From contig NZ_JAVDXW010000001.1 of NCBI RefSeq assembly GCF_031458135.1, positions 2,294,001-2,358,000 of the forward strand: a stretch of 64,000 nucleotides of DNA, given 5' to 3'. The position numbers were made by a program, and so were the translations under genes. This DNA is from Haloactinomyces albus. GTDB taxonomy: Bacteria > Actinomycetota > Actinomycetes > Mycobacteriales > Pseudonocardiaceae. Within the stretch, counting starts at the first letter, position 1. Every line of letters starts with the position of its first letter. This document shows positions 18,867 through 26,876 of this stretch, in pieces. The notes under the pieces are model-generated. The model was not told the origin of the DNA. It searched no databases and saw only the letters and a list, made by a program, of their open reading frames with translations.

Positions 18867-18902
18867 GCGTGGGGACGGCTTCCGCGGGAGCCGTCCCCAC
18901 GC
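18867..18902 (+). terminator. Terminator of the fhaA-pknB operon
   Basis: GCGTGGGGACGGCT (18867-18880) pairs perfectly over 14 bp with AGCCGTCCCCACGC (18889-18902), with an 8-base loop, followed by ACTTTTG. It closes the seven-gene signalling operon about 56 bases after the pknB stop. Confidence 0.85.
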
Positions 18903-18933
18903 ACTTTTGCGAAGGTGTTCTAGAGTGACCAGC

Positions 18934-19341
18934 ATGACGCCGGTGACTCACGAACACGTCTCGGGCACGGTCGAGCGGTACCTCCAGCGGCTCGATGCCG
19001 GAGATGTACCGGGGGTACTGGCCCTGTTCGCCACCGACGGTGTGGTGTCCTCACCGATGCAGGGCGAGATTCCCGCCAGGGAGTTCTACCCGGAACTCGC
19101 GGCGACCCTGCAGCGCGCGACGATCACCGCTCAGGAACTGTTCGTCTCCACCGACGATCCGCGACGTGCCGCCGTCCGGTTCCGCTACGACTGGACGGCC
19201 GGAGCCGAGACGCCACCGAGTTTCGACTGCATCGACGTCATCACCGTCGACGACGACGGACTGATCGCCGAGTTGCGTTTCGTCTACGACACCCACCCGC
19301 TGCGAGTGGCCTGGCAGTCCGCCCTCGACCGGCTGCGCTGA
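18934..19341 (+). CDS. NTF2-like (SnoaL/steroid isomerase fold) protein
   Basis: This 135-residue protein has the NTF2-fold pattern: an N-terminal helix VERYLQRLDAGDVPGVLALF, then LFATDGVVSSPMQGE, a curved-sheet region and a terminal FDCIDVITVDDDGLIAELRF strand pair. The family includes ketosteroid isomerases, polyketide cyclases and many binding-only proteins. Candidate polar pocket residues are present but the catalytic Asp pair of true isomerases cannot be confirmed. The ATG at 18934 was chosen; a GTG at 18925 is also possible. It stands alone between the pknB terminator and the convergent amidotransferase gene. Confidence 0.75.
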   Translation: MTPVTHEHVSGTVERYLQRLDAGDVPGVLALFATDGVVSSPMQGEIPAREFYPELAATLQRATITAQELFVSTDDPRRAAVRFRYDWTAGAETPPSFDCIDVITVDDDGLIAELRFVYDTHPLRVAWQSALDRLR

Positions 19342-19363
19342 AACGGCAGTGCTCCTGGCGCGA

Positions 19364-20005
19364 TTACCGTAGAGCGCCCGCGGCGACCTCGCGCATGCCG
19401 CGTTCGAGTTCGGCGACGGTGTGCTCATCGGCCGGATAGCCGGCATCGGTCATCCAGTTCGCCAGCATCCGATGCCCGCCCTCGGTCAGAACCGACTCGG
19501 GGTGGAACTGCACCCCCTCCAACGGCAGCCGACGATGCCGCATCCCCATCACGATCCCGGACTCGGTACGGCCGGTGACCTCGAACTCGCCGGGCACCGT
19601 GTCCGCACGGACGATCAGCGAGTGATAGCGCGTGGCGATGAACGGCTGCGGCAGGCCTGCGAACACACCACCACCGGCATGGTCGATCTCACTGGTTTTG
19701 CCGTGCAGCAGCTCCGGGGCCTGCTCGACGGTGCCGCCCCAGGCCGCGCCCAGCGCCTGGTGGCCCAGGCACACTCCGAGCATGGGTTTGCGCTGCTGTG
19801 CACAGTTCTCGACGAGCTCCATCGAGCGGCCCGCACGCTGCGGCGTGCCCGGGCCGGGACTGAGCAACACACCGTCCGCTTCGGCAACTTCGGCGTCGGT
19901 GACCACATCGTTGCGGCGCACGACGCAGTCGGCGCCCAACTGGGCGAGGTACTGCACCAGGTTGTAGACGAAGCTGTCGTAATTGTCGACCACCAGTACG
20001 CGCAC
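19364..20005 (-). CDS. pabA: Glutamine amidotransferase PabA/TrpG
   Basis: This 213-residue class I glutaminase domain begins VLVVDNYDSFVYNLVQYL. The catalytic triad is visible as Cys79 in GVCLGHQ plus His168 and Glu170 in VQFHPES, and the oxyanion-hole segment LLSPGPGTP is at about residues 47-55. It supplies ammonia from glutamine to a chorismate-binding partner for p-aminobenzoate or anthranilate. No synthase partner is beside it. In mycobacteria the gene at the same place is called trpG/pabA, and a single amphibolic subunit may serve both pathways. Length is slightly above the family's usual 190-200. Confidence 0.92.
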   Translation of the reverse strand: MRVLVVDNYDSFVYNLVQYLAQLGADCVVRRNDVVTDAEVAEADGVLLSPGPGTPQRAGRSMELVENCAQQRKPMLGVCLGHQALGAAWGGTVEQAPELLHGKTSEIDHAGGGVFAGLPQPFIATRYHSLIVRADTVPGEFEVTGRTESGIVMGMRHRRLPLEGVQFHPESVLTEGGHRMLANWMTDAGYPADEHTVAELERGMREVAAGALR

Positions 20006-20112
20006 GCCGACAGCCTACGTGTTCCGTCTCCGCGTTCGCCGCCACGCCCGGCCGCCACACGTCACGCCCGGTTTCGTGCGCAGCACCTCCGGCACCGACC
20101 GCCGACCTTCGC

Positions 20113-20271
20113 TCACGATCCCGCCGTGGGATCGGTGAACGGAAGGGCGGGTTCGATCCACGGGAAGACCACGAACAGCAGAAGCGCCACCACCGCCGCA
20201 CCCAGCAACACCGCCTCGACGAACTTGACGGCGACCGTTCCCGGCAGCTTTCGCCAGATCCAGGCGTACAT
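20113..20271 (-). CDS. 52-residue membrane protein next to the sortase
   Basis: An ATG at 20271 follows directly on the sortase stop (TGAATG) and reads MYAWIWRKLPG, then a single hydrophobic helix (AVLLGAAVVALLLFVVFPW), then a short tail with FTDPTAG. Small proteins of this look commonly follow actinobacterial class E sortase genes. Coupled start, single transmembrane helix and position suggest a membrane partner of the sortase. No function is established as far as I know. Confidence 0.75.
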   Translation of the reverse strand: MYAWIWRKLPGTVAVKFVEAVLLGAAVVALLLFVVFPWIEPALPFTDPTAGS

Positions 20272-21165
20272 TCACTCCTCCCCCTGCTCCGACTGCTCCA
20301 ACTCCGGCGGCCGCAGCTGCGGACGCGACGGCACCTTCGGGTAGCGCTTGGTCAACACACCGTGGACGATCAGACGTTTCTCCGCCGAAAAGCGCGGGTG
20401 GCAGGTGGTCAGCGTGATCAACCGGGTCCGTCGCTCGGGAGGCACCCCGGCATCCGGCTTACCCGGCACGGGCAGGATGACCTCCCCCCGGTCGGGCTGC
20501 ACGATGCGCCTGCCGACCACTCCCCGGTACGGCCCCCCGATCGGAGCCACCCCCGTACATCGTTGCGCCGCACCATCGGCCGGGGGTGCCGGGTCCGGAG
20601 TTTCCGCCCCCGGAGAGGGGTCTCCTCCTCGAGAGGCCCAGCCGGCCACCTCGTCCCGCATGGGCAGGACGCGGTAGACATACCACTGCGATGCGGTCTC
20701 GACGACGAGGGCATCACAGGAATCCAGCAGGTTGAGGTCGCCGAACGGCGCTCCCCTCCCGATCCGATGGCCCGCGACCGCGAAGTTGCCGCGCTCTCCC
20801 GGCAGCGCCGTATCCATGTAGTGCCCCGGCCCGGTCGCCAGGGTATCCTGATCGGTGCCCTGCATGATGGTGTACCGATAGTCCGGCCCGAAGGACGGGA
20901 TGTACAGCTGTGCGAACCCCCGGCCTGCCTTCGGTTTCTCCGGTGACTGCCGGGGTGGTGTGTTCTCCCAGCGATGGTGCAACCGCTTGGTGGCCTCGGT
21001 CTGCTTGCGAGCCGAGAACCAGTTCGTGACGTATACCTCGTAGACCACGAAGAGGAGAATGACGATGCCGAGCGTCATCACCACCTCACCGACCACGCGC
21101 GTGGCGGAACGGACACGCTCTCCTCGCCGACCCGGCGGCGCCGCGGGGGATTCGGGCGAACCCAC
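20272..21165 (-). CDS. Class E sortase
   Basis: This 297-residue type II membrane protein has a cytoplasmic tail, a membrane anchor (VVMTLGIVILLFVVYEVYV, about residues 28-46) and a sortase barrel. Catalytic residues are visible: His133 in VAGHR, Cys255 in TLTTC and Arg258 in HPRFS. YIPSFGPDYRYTI at the barrel start fits class E (SrtE), which anchors LAxTG-type proteins in high-GC actinobacteria. A Pro-rich insertion with an extra Cys203 (residues about 180-222) interrupts the barrel. The start is GTG with GGGAG upstream. It is divergent from crgA and coupled to the small membrane protein downstream. No sortase substrate is encoded nearby. Confidence 0.9.
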   Translation of the reverse strand: MGSPESPAAPPGRRGERVRSATRVVGEVVMTLGIVILLFVVYEVYVTNWFSARKQTEATKRLHHRWENTPPRQSPEKPKAGRGFAQLYIPSFGPDYRYTIMQGTDQDTLATGPGHYMDTALPGERGNFAVAGHRIGRGAPFGDLNLLDSCDALVVETASQWYVYRVLPMRDEVAGWASRGGDPSPGAETPDPAPPADGAAQRCTGVAPIGGPYRGVVGRRIVQPDRGEVILPVPGKPDAGVPPERRTRLITLTTCHPRFSAEKRLIVHGVLTKRYPKVPSRPQLRPPELEQSEQGEE

Positions 21166-21316
21166 GAAGCTCCCTTCTCCAGGATGCGTGGCCCGGGTGG
21201 TTCGATTGCCGCTGTGATTACGTTAACGTGTGGGGTGAAGACGATACGATCTCTCCGAAGCAGCCCTCCAAAGCAGCCCCGCCACCCGGCGGATTGCACC
21301 ACCCGGCGAGGACACC

Positions 21317-21583
21317 ATGCCCAAGTCCAAGGTCCGCAAGAAGGATTCCTCCACCCCACCCGTCGACCGGCACACACCGGTGAAGGCGAAGTCGGCCGGA
21401 CCGTCACATCCGATCTACGTCGGCGTGATGCTGGGCATGATGCTGCTGGGACTGCTCTGGCTGGTGGTCAACTACCTGGCAGGCCCGAAAATCCCGTTCA
21501 TGGCCGAGCTCGGAGCGTGGAACTTCGCGATCGGATTCGCATTCATGATCATCGGGCTGCTCATGACCATGCGTTGGCGCTAG
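21317..21583 (+). CDS. crgA: Cell-division regulator CrgA
   Basis: This 88-residue protein has a basic N-terminus ([10 protein letters not shown]), then two membrane helices ([22 protein letters not shown] and [18 protein letters not shown]) separated by a loop with the family motif [15 protein letters not shown]. CrgA is found in all actinobacteria at this locus. It interacts with FtsZ, FtsQ, FtsI and wall-synthesis proteins, coordinating septation. Size equals the family norm (84-93). Confidence 0.95.
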   Translation: MPKSKVRKKDSSTPPVDRHTPVKAKSAGPSHPIYVGVMLGMMLLGLLWLVVNYLAGPKIPFMAELGAWNFAIGFAFMIIGLLMTMRWR

Positions 21584-21625
21584 CCGCACCTGTCCACATC
21601 CGGCATCGAAACACACGCGTGTAAG

Positions 21626-21656
21626 TTATCCCCACTGGGGACAACCTTGTGGATAA
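21626..21656. promoter_or_regulatory. Cluster of three DnaA-box-like 9-mers
   Basis: TTATCCCCA (21626-21634), the reverse of TTGTCCCCA (21636-21644) and the reverse of perfect TTATCCACA (21648-21656) occur within 31 bases, between crgA and the PH-domain gene. The outer two also form the inverted repeat GTTATCC...GGATAAC. This is about 16 kb from oriC. It could titrate DnaA or let DnaA control the next gene. Confidence 0.55.
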
Positions 21657-21694
21657 CTCGAAAAACACCTGGGTACGGATGTGATACTGGGGCT

Positions 21695-22120
21695 GTGAAA
21701 TCCGACTCCGTCTCCCGCGCATGGTCGACTCCGGCGGCTCTCGCCGGTTTCGGATGGGTTCTCACCATCGCCGCGGTGCTATGGTGGCTGGGCACGCCGG
21801 ACGCCACCGACCGTCTCTTCGTGGGCATCCTCGTACTCGTGCTCGCTGCCGTGTCGGCCTACGCCAGTCTCGTACGGCCCCGGCTGGAAGCCGATACCGA
21901 CGGTGTCACCGTGCGATCTCTGCGTGGAACCCACAGCTGGCCCTGGCAACAGGTACGGGTGCTGGTGCGACACAACCAGCGCTTCGGGCGCACTGTCGAG
22001 ACACTCGAGCTGGAGGTTCCCGAGCAACATCGCGCAGGCGGGCTGATCGTCCTCACCAAGCTCGAACTCGGCGCGGACGCACGCGATGTCGCCGACCAAC
22101 TCGGCCGTATTCGCCCGTGA
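21695..22120 (+). CDS. PH-domain membrane protein (Rv0010c-like)
   Basis: This 141-residue protein has two membrane helices near the N-terminus (about residues 10-50: LAGFGWVLTIAAVLWWL and LFVGILVLVLAAVSAYASL). A small bacterial PH domain follows (LEADTDGVTVRSLRGTHSWPWQQVRVLV and onward). Its position between crgA and rhomboid/ppiA matches the mycobacterial membrane protein Rv0010c. The start was set to GTG 21695 with GGGG upstream; an in-frame upstream ATG would run through the DnaA-box cluster. The function is unknown. Confidence 0.82.
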   Translation: MKSDSVSRAWSTPAALAGFGWVLTIAAVLWWLGTPDATDRLFVGILVLVLAAVSAYASLVRPRLEADTDGVTVRSLRGTHSWPWQQVRVLVRHNQRFGRTVETLELEVPEQHRAGGLIVLTKLELGADARDVADQLGRIRP

Positions 22121-22170
22121 CGGCGTCCACCCGGCAGCCGCACACACCCGATCGCCCGCGTGGGCGCGTG

Positions 22171-23055
22171 TCACACGACATTGCCGAGCTGGAGATCACG
22201 GGTGACCAGCACGGCCACCAGCACCACCAGCAGCCCCGCAAGCGCACCGAACTGCCACACGGTACGACGCGAGGCAGGGGCGTACAGCAGCGCGGCCGTC
22301 GAAGCCAGCCCGAGCACGAGACCCCCGAGATGCCCGAGGAGGGAAATCCCCGGGATGCTCAAGGTCAACACGATGTTGATACCGATGATCATCAGGATCG
22401 GCCGCAGGTTCAACTTCAGCCGGAACGCCGCGACGGCGATACCGCCCATCAACCCGTACACCGCACCGGAGGCACCGGCGACCGGGTTGATCAACCCACC
22501 GAACAGGAACACGGCCGTACTCCCGCCCAGCAGCGACAGCAGGTAGACCGAGGCGAATCGGATTCGGCCCAGGACCATCTCCAGATCCCGGCCGATGATC
22601 CACAACGCCACCATGTTGACCAGCAGGTGGAGCAGGCCGATATGCAGGAACCCGGAAGTGAGCAACCGCCACCACTGGCCATCGGCCACCGGGAGAGGCC
22701 ACAGCGACCACCACTGGAACAGGCTCGACCGGAAGTTCTCCATCGGATTGCCCGCCTGCAGCGAGGTGAGCGCGTGCACCAGCACGTTGATCGCGATGAG
22801 CACCGGCACGACCACCGGTTTGGTCGACAACCGCGCCCCGGCGACGGTCACGGGATGCCGCATTCCCCGCTTCCCCTCGCCGATGCAGTCGACGCACTGA
22901 TACCCGACGGACGCTTCGCGGAGGCACTCCGGGCACATCGGGCGTTCACAGCGCACACAGCGAAGCCCCGTCGGCCGGTCGGGATGGCGCACGCATCCCG
23001 GCATTTGCGGCGACGCTCCCTGCGGATCCGCCGGTTGGCCGGGTGGAACAGTCAC
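22171..23055 (-). CDS. Rhomboid intramembrane serine protease with zinc finger
   Basis: The 294-residue product starts with a cysteine-rich zinc-binding segment (CVRHPDRPTGLRC...CERPMCPECL...CVDC, residues about 21-58). Six membrane helices follow. The catalytic serine is in GASGAVYGLMGG and the catalytic histidine in LLGHLGGLVLGL. The HLLVNMVALWIIG helix gives the second family signature. The zinc-finger-plus-rhomboid layout is common in actinobacteria. The protease cuts membrane-anchored substrates, here unknown. The start is GTG and lies one base after the ppiA stop, so the two genes are probably co-transcribed. Confidence 0.93.
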   Translation of the reverse strand: MTVPPGQPADPQGASPQMPGCVRHPDRPTGLRCVRCERPMCPECLREASVGYQCVDCIGEGKRGMRHPVTVAGARLSTKPVVVPVLIAINVLVHALTSLQAGNPMENFRSSLFQWWSLWPLPVADGQWWRLLTSGFLHIGLLHLLVNMVALWIIGRDLEMVLGRIRFASVYLLSLLGGSTAVFLFGGLINPVAGASGAVYGLMGGIAVAAFRLKLNLRPILMIIGINIVLTLSIPGISLLGHLGGLVLGLASTAALLYAPASRRTVWQFGALAGLLVVLVAVLVTRDLQLGNVV

Positions 23056-23056
23056 G

Positions 23057-23617
23057 TCAGGATTCGCCGCCGCGGTTCACCGTGACCTTTTCGATCACGA
23101 TGTCGTTGACCGGGCGGTCCTGCTGACCGGTGGCGGTGTGCGCGATTGCGTCCACCACATCGCGGGACTCCTGGTCCGCCACTTCACCGAAGATCGAGTG
23201 CTTGTAGTTCAGCCAGCTCGTCGGAGCCACCGAGATGAAAAACTGCGAGCCATTGGTATTCGGACCCGCGTTGGCCATCGCCAGCAGATAGGGCCGGTCG
23301 AACTGCAGTTCCGGATGGAATTCGTCGGCGAACTGATACCCGGGGCCACCCCTGCCGGTGCCCGTCGGATCCCCGGTCTGAATCATGAAGCCGTCGATGA
23401 CCCGGTGAAAGATCACCCCGTCGTAGAACGGCCCCGAACGCTCACCTCTCGCGTTCGGTTCGCTGTATTCGATGGTTCCCTCGGCGAGACCCACGAAATT
23501 GGCGACGGTCTTGGGCGCCTGGTTCGGGAAGAGATTGACGCGGATGTCCCCCTGCGTTGTCTGCAGGGTCGCGGTCAATGTCGTCCCAACGAGCGATCCG
23601 TTGTCTTCAGCCACCAC
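23057..23617 (-). CDS. ppiA: Cyclophilin-type peptidyl-prolyl isomerase
   Basis: This 186-residue single cyclophilin domain shows FHRVIDGFMIQTGDPTGTG, GSQFFISVAPTSWLNYKHSI and FGEV, with the active-site Arg and Phe residues of the family. It has no signal peptide and is predicted cytoplasmic. It catalyses proline cis-trans isomerisation during folding. Locus position equals mycobacterial ppiA. It heads a two-gene unit with rhomboid. Confidence 0.95.
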   Translation of the reverse strand: MVAEDNGSLVGTTLTATLQTTQGDIRVNLFPNQAPKTVANFVGLAEGTIEYSEPNARGERSGPFYDGVIFHRVIDGFMIQTGDPTGTGRGGPGYQFADEFHPELQFDRPYLLAMANAGPNTNGSQFFISVAPTSWLNYKHSIFGEVADQESRDVVDAIAHTATGQQDRPVNDIVIEKVTVNRGGES

Positions 23618-23785
23618 TCCATCCTGCCATCAACAGGCGAGATCCCGGTGTGAGGGTGCAGTATGGAAGGTGATCGTCATGCACTGCGGGGACCACAACG
23701 TTGTCGCGCGGTGGCAGGCCCGGTTGTAGCCGCAGCCGGGAGGAGGCACGAACGACCGGTGAACAACCGGCCAAGGAGGCAGACG

Positions 23786-24382
23786 ATGGACGAGGTGAAG
23801 GCCATGTCCCGAGCGGGCGAGAACGTCGGCAAGGCGGTGGGTACCGGAGTGCGCTCCGCACGCCACAGCGCCGCCCGTGCGAGCAAGGCGGGCATGGAGA
23901 TCTCCCGGCAGGCTGCCCTGCTCGCCGAGCAGGAACTCGCCAGCCGCGGTATCAACACCGAAGACCTGCAGGAACGGCTCATGCAGCGAGCCACCGGCAT
24001 GTCCCGCAAGGAACTGGCCGCCAAGAGCAAGAAAGCTCGCAAGGACTGGGACAAAAAGACCGCCAAGTCGCGTAAGCAACTGGCCAAGAACACCAAGGCC
24101 GCTCGCAAGGAGCTGGCGGGCCGAATCTCCCCGCCGGAGCCGCAGAAGGGCCGCCGGAAGTGGCCGTGGGTTCTGCTGGCCCTGGTCGGTCTGGGTACAG
24201 CAGCCGCAGCCGTACTGATGCGCCGTCCGGAGGAACTGCCCATCGCCGAGGCCGAGCACGGCCGATTCCCGCTGCACGACCACAACGGCCAGCATGCGAC
24301 CAACGGCTCGGCCGAACCGGCGCGGGGAGACGGCCAGGTGAGCGGCGAGCCCACTGCCCTGCGGTCCGACCAGGAACGCTGA
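23786..24382 (+). CDS. Coiled, basic membrane protein of unknown function
   Basis: This 198-residue protein opens with a helical Ala/Lys/Arg-rich half (SARHSAARASKAGMEIS and a KSKKARKDWDKKTAKSRK segment) that is probably coiled coil. One membrane helix follows (WPWVLLALVGLGTAAAAVLM, about residues 130-150), then an acidic/polar tail. AAGGAGG lies six bases before the ATG. It is divergent from ppiA, in the place of the small membrane protein Rv0008c of mycobacteria, but I see no clear family. The basic coil could contact nucleic acid or an acidic partner. Confidence 0.78.
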   Translation: MDEVKAMSRAGENVGKAVGTGVRSARHSAARASKAGMEISRQAALLAEQELASRGINTEDLQERLMQRATGMSRKELAAKSKKARKDWDKKTAKSRKQLAKNTKAARKELAGRISPPEPQKGRRKWPWVLLALVGLGTAAAAVLMRRPEELPIAEAEHGRFPLHDHNGQHATNGSAEPARGDGQVSGEPTALRSDQER

Positions 24383-24399
24383 ATCACCCAGCGGGGAGA

Positions 24400-24429
24400 G
24401 GTCCGGACGATGCCATGATCGTCCGGACC
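24400..24429. terminator. Hairpin between the unknown membrane protein and the SRPBCC gene
   Basis: GGTCCGGACGAT (24400-24411) pairs perfectly with ATCGTCCGGACC (24418-24429) around a 6-base loop, 17 bases after the preceding stop. It lacks a T-run but is positioned as a terminator. Confidence 0.6.
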
Positions 24430-24532
24430 CTACCCGCGATCCTGCTGCCGTCCCTGGCGCTATGCTGCAGCGAGCCGGCCCTGCCCGAGAAATGTGCCCC
24501 ACGAGCACAAGGCAGCGTGCCATGCTGACCGT

Positions 24533-25039
24533 ATGAGCGAGATCGGTCCCGATGCGAGTTACGACATCCACGCATCAGTGCACGTTGAGGCAACACCGCA
24601 CGAGGTGTACGCAGTTGCCAGCGATATCACGCGGATGGGCGAGTGGAGCCCGGAGACCGAGGGCTGTGAATGGGTCAGTGGACGCCCGGGAGTCCTCGGC
24701 TCCCGATTCCACGGCCACAACCGGGTCGGAGCCGACACGTGGACCACGGAGTGCGAGGTCGTGGCAGCGGAGCCGGGACGCCGATTCGCGTGGGCGGTAC
24801 TGAGCACAGCAGCGGACAACCGAACCTCGGTGTGGTCCTTCGAGATCGCCTCCAACGGTTACCGCTGCCTGCTGACTCAGCGATACATCATGCGCAGCAT
24901 GCCCGAAGGTCTGCGCCGGATCATGGCCGAACTACCCGCCGAGAAAGCCGAGACGTTCCTGGCCGATCGCCGGACCCAGTTGCAGCTCGCTCTGCAACAG
25001 ACCGTCGAGGGCATCAAGAAGGCCGCCGAAAACCGCTGA
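24533..25039 (+). CDS. SRPBCC/polyketide-cyclase-fold protein
   Basis: This 168-residue protein has the START/Bet v1-like pattern: ASVHVEATPHEVYAVASDI, then MGEWSPETEGCEWV, GSRFHGHNRVG, a FAWAVLS strand and a long C-terminal helix (RRTQLQLALQQTVEGIKKA). These proteins have a deep hydrophobic pocket and act as binding proteins, cyclases or stress proteins. The ligand is unknown. The ATG at 24533 was preferred over one at 24494, because the residues it would add do not look coding. The ribosome site is weak. Confidence 0.82.
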   Translation: MSEIGPDASYDIHASVHVEATPHEVYAVASDITRMGEWSPETEGCEWVSGRPGVLGSRFHGHNRVGADTWTTECEVVAAEPGRRFAWAVLSTAADNRTSVWSFEIASNGYRCLLTQRYIMRSMPEGLRRIMAELPAEKAETFLADRRTQLQLALQQTVEGIKKAAENR

Positions 25040-25044
25040 GACGC

Positions 25045-25068
25045 GCTCGGCGGGTTTGCTCGCCGAGC
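25045..25068 (+). terminator. Terminator after the SRPBCC gene
   Basis: GCTCGGCG (25045-25052) pairs with CGCCGAGC (25061-25068) around an 8-base loop, a few bases after the stop. Confidence 0.6.
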
Positions 25069-25135
25069 ATGGACGGTGCGCTTCCCCGGAAGCGGGTCGA
25101 CTCGATCCGTATCCGGGGAACCCTGCCGACCATGA

Positions 25136-25166
25136 AAAGGGACCAGGTCGCGTGACCTGGTCCTTT
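25136..25166 (-). terminator. Intrinsic terminator of tRNA-Ala
   Basis: GACCAGGTC (25141-25149) and GACCTGGTC (25154-25162) form a 9-bp stem with a 4-base loop, flanked by AAAGG/CTTT pairs. On the minus strand it lies just after the tRNA 3' end and is followed by CCTTTT. Confidence 0.8.
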
Positions 25167-25170
25167 CGGG

Positions 25171-25243
25171 TGGAGACGAGGGGAATCGAACCCCTAACCC
25201 CCGCCTTGCAAAAGCGGTGCTCTGCCGATTGAGCTACGTCCCC
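25171..25243 (-). tRNA. tRNA-Ala (anticodon TGC)
   Basis: A 73-base cloverleaf with acceptor GGGGACG/CGTCTCC (one G-T pair), anticodon stem CCGCT/AGCGG enclosing TTTGCAA, and T-loop TTCGATT. The discriminator is A. It follows tRNA-Ile and gyrA on the same strand, as in Mycobacterium. Confidence 0.95.
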
Positions 25244-25377
25244 GCCTGCAATGCTTGCCGCACTGCGGCAACAGAACATTCGAGAAACTGCATTGTTTGA
25301 CTTCACCGAGATTCGTCCGGACCGGCCGACAGGCCGGGTGGCAACGAAGCTCGAAGCCGCGCTGAGCCGTTCCCGAC

Positions 25378-25494
25378 TCAGGCCTCCGCCGTGGCCTCAC
25401 GCCAAAGATCGGCCTCGGCCTTGGCTGCACGGTTACGCCGAACGACAAGCAGGACAGCACCGGCAACAGCAGCCAGAATGAACAGCTTCTTCAC
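25378..25494 (-). CDS. DLW-39 family micro-protein
   Basis: A 38-residue frame starts at GTG 25494 (AGGAGG upstream) and reads MKKLFILAAVAGAVLLVV, then a basic RRNRAAKAEADLW and a short acidic end. The ADLW segment and the size identify the DLW-39 family, named for this tripeptide and its length, and conserved in actinobacteria between the tRNA-Ile and tRNA-Ala genes. It has one membrane helix with a cytoplasmic tail. Its function is unknown. Confidence 0.85.
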   Translation of the reverse strand: MKKLFILAAVAGAVLLVVRRNRAAKAEADLWREATAEA

Positions 25495-25562
25495 TTCGGT
25501 CGCCTCCTACTCGAAATGACATCCCGTGCCGCTACACAGTAACGAATCGGCACGGGGGACAG

Positions 25563-25636
25563 TGGGCCTAGAAGGACTTGAACCTTCGACCTCTTCGTTA
25601 TCAGCAAAGCGCTCTAACCGTCTGAGCTATAGGCCC
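25563..25636 (-). tRNA. tRNA-Ile (anticodon GAT)
   Basis: A 74-base cloverleaf with acceptor GGGCCTA/TAGGCCC, D-loop AGACGGTTA, anticodon loop CTGATAA (GAT) and T-loop TTCAAGT; the discriminator is A. It lies downstream of gyrA and the DUF3566 gene, as in other actinobacteria. Confidence 0.96.
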
Positions 25637-25742
25637 GTCGTGCACCACAAACATTACATGATCCGCCGAGCTGTTCCAAACCGGGGGGACCGTGAGGGCT
25701 GTCACCCGCGCTTTGCGGGCTTTGCCCCCACGGGTACCGGAC

Positions 25743-26807
25743 TCACTCCCGCTCGGACAACGTCACTTCGACTCCACCTGCGAAGTCGGCGGCCACGTTG
25801 TAGATGAACGCCGCCACCGTGGCCAAGGCCGTCATCAGCACGATGTTGACCGCCCCGATGATCGAGGCAGCACCGAATACGCGTCCCGCACTGATCAACG
25901 GCTCACCGACCGTGTTCTCCGGCTGCGTGAGTTCACTGAACGTGCCGTTGAGCTGTTCCCACACGCCCATGCCGCCCAGGACTCCGTAGAGCACCGCGAC
26001 AGCGATCATCCACACGAAGAACATCGCCACGCTGAGCACCAGCGCGAGCTTCAACACCGACCACGGGTCGAGCCTCTTGAGCTGCAGGCTCGCGCGACGG
26101 GGCCCACGGCTCGGGCGGCGGGCCCCGCTCGCCGGAGCCGAGGACGACGAGCGCCCCGGTCCACTCCCCGTGAACGACACGGTGGTGCGCTCGGCATGGG
26201 AGGCTTCGCCGGACTCCGAAGCGGCCGCGGCCTCCGAGTCCGGCTGCAGCGGTTGTCCCATGTCCCGCAGCGGATGCGGAATCGCCTGAGTGTCCTCCGC
26301 ATCCGGGTTCGACGTGTCCTGCGTTTCCCGATGGGCGGTTTCCGCCTGCGCGCCACCCGCCCCGGAGGTGAAAGCCCTCGACTCGGTTGCCGAGACACTC
26401 GATCCCGAACGGGTTTCCTGCGCTGCCTCGAATTCCGTGGCCCCTGCCCCGGAGCCGGCCGCTCCGGGGCTCGTCGTCGACGAAACACTCGATTCCGCGA
26501 CACCGGAAGTCCGCTGCCACGGCGGTGGCGTCCCGGTACCGTCCGGGAACTCACCGCTGCGACTCTGCGGTTCCCCGCCATCGGACTCACCGGAGGCCTC
26601 GGACCCCGCGGCACTGTCGGAATCACCGACCTCGCCTGCTGCCGTGGACGCCGCCGTACTGTCCCTCGATCTGCTGCTGTCCGCAGCGGAACCCTTGGCC
26701 TGCGTCCCGGCCGAGTTGTCGTCGACTGCCTGCGTCATGACCGAGGTCGGATCCGCATCCTGCCGGGAATGCTCGTCCGAACTCTGCGGCTTATCGGGAG
26801 GTGTCAC
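25743..26807 (-). CDS. DUF3566 membrane protein downstream of gyrA
   Basis: This 354-residue protein has a very long disordered N-terminus (about 230 residues, Ser/Ala/Gly/Glu-rich) and a C-terminal DUF3566 domain. The domain shows LKRLDPWSVLKLALVLSVAM, with two membrane helices (FFVWMIAVAVLYGVLGGMGV and VNIVLMTALATVAAFIYNV) around a conserved NGTFSEL loop. The family is universal in actinobacteria directly after gyrA (Rv0007 in M. tuberculosis). The role is unproven. The start is GTG 26807 with AAGGA upstream, 69 bases after the gyrA stop. Confidence 0.9.
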   Translation of the reverse strand: MTPPDKPQSSDEHSRQDADPTSVMTQAVDDNSAGTQAKGSAADSSRSRDSTAASTAAGEVGDSDSAAGSEASGESDGGEPQSRSGEFPDGTGTPPPWQRTSGVAESSVSSTTSPGAAGSGAGATEFEAAQETRSGSSVSATESRAFTSGAGGAQAETAHRETQDTSNPDAEDTQAIPHPLRDMGQPLQPDSEAAAASESGEASHAERTTVSFTGSGPGRSSSSAPASGARRPSRGPRRASLQLKRLDPWSVLKLALVLSVAMFFVWMIAVAVLYGVLGGMGVWEQLNGTFSELTQPENTVGEPLISAGRVFGAASIIGAVNIVLMTALATVAAFIYNVAADFAGGVEVTLSERE

Positions 26808-26876
26808 GAGCGATCCTTCACTGATCGTCGACGGCGGCGTAGCGGTCGTGGCGTGGCTGTGCTGCCAACCACCCCA

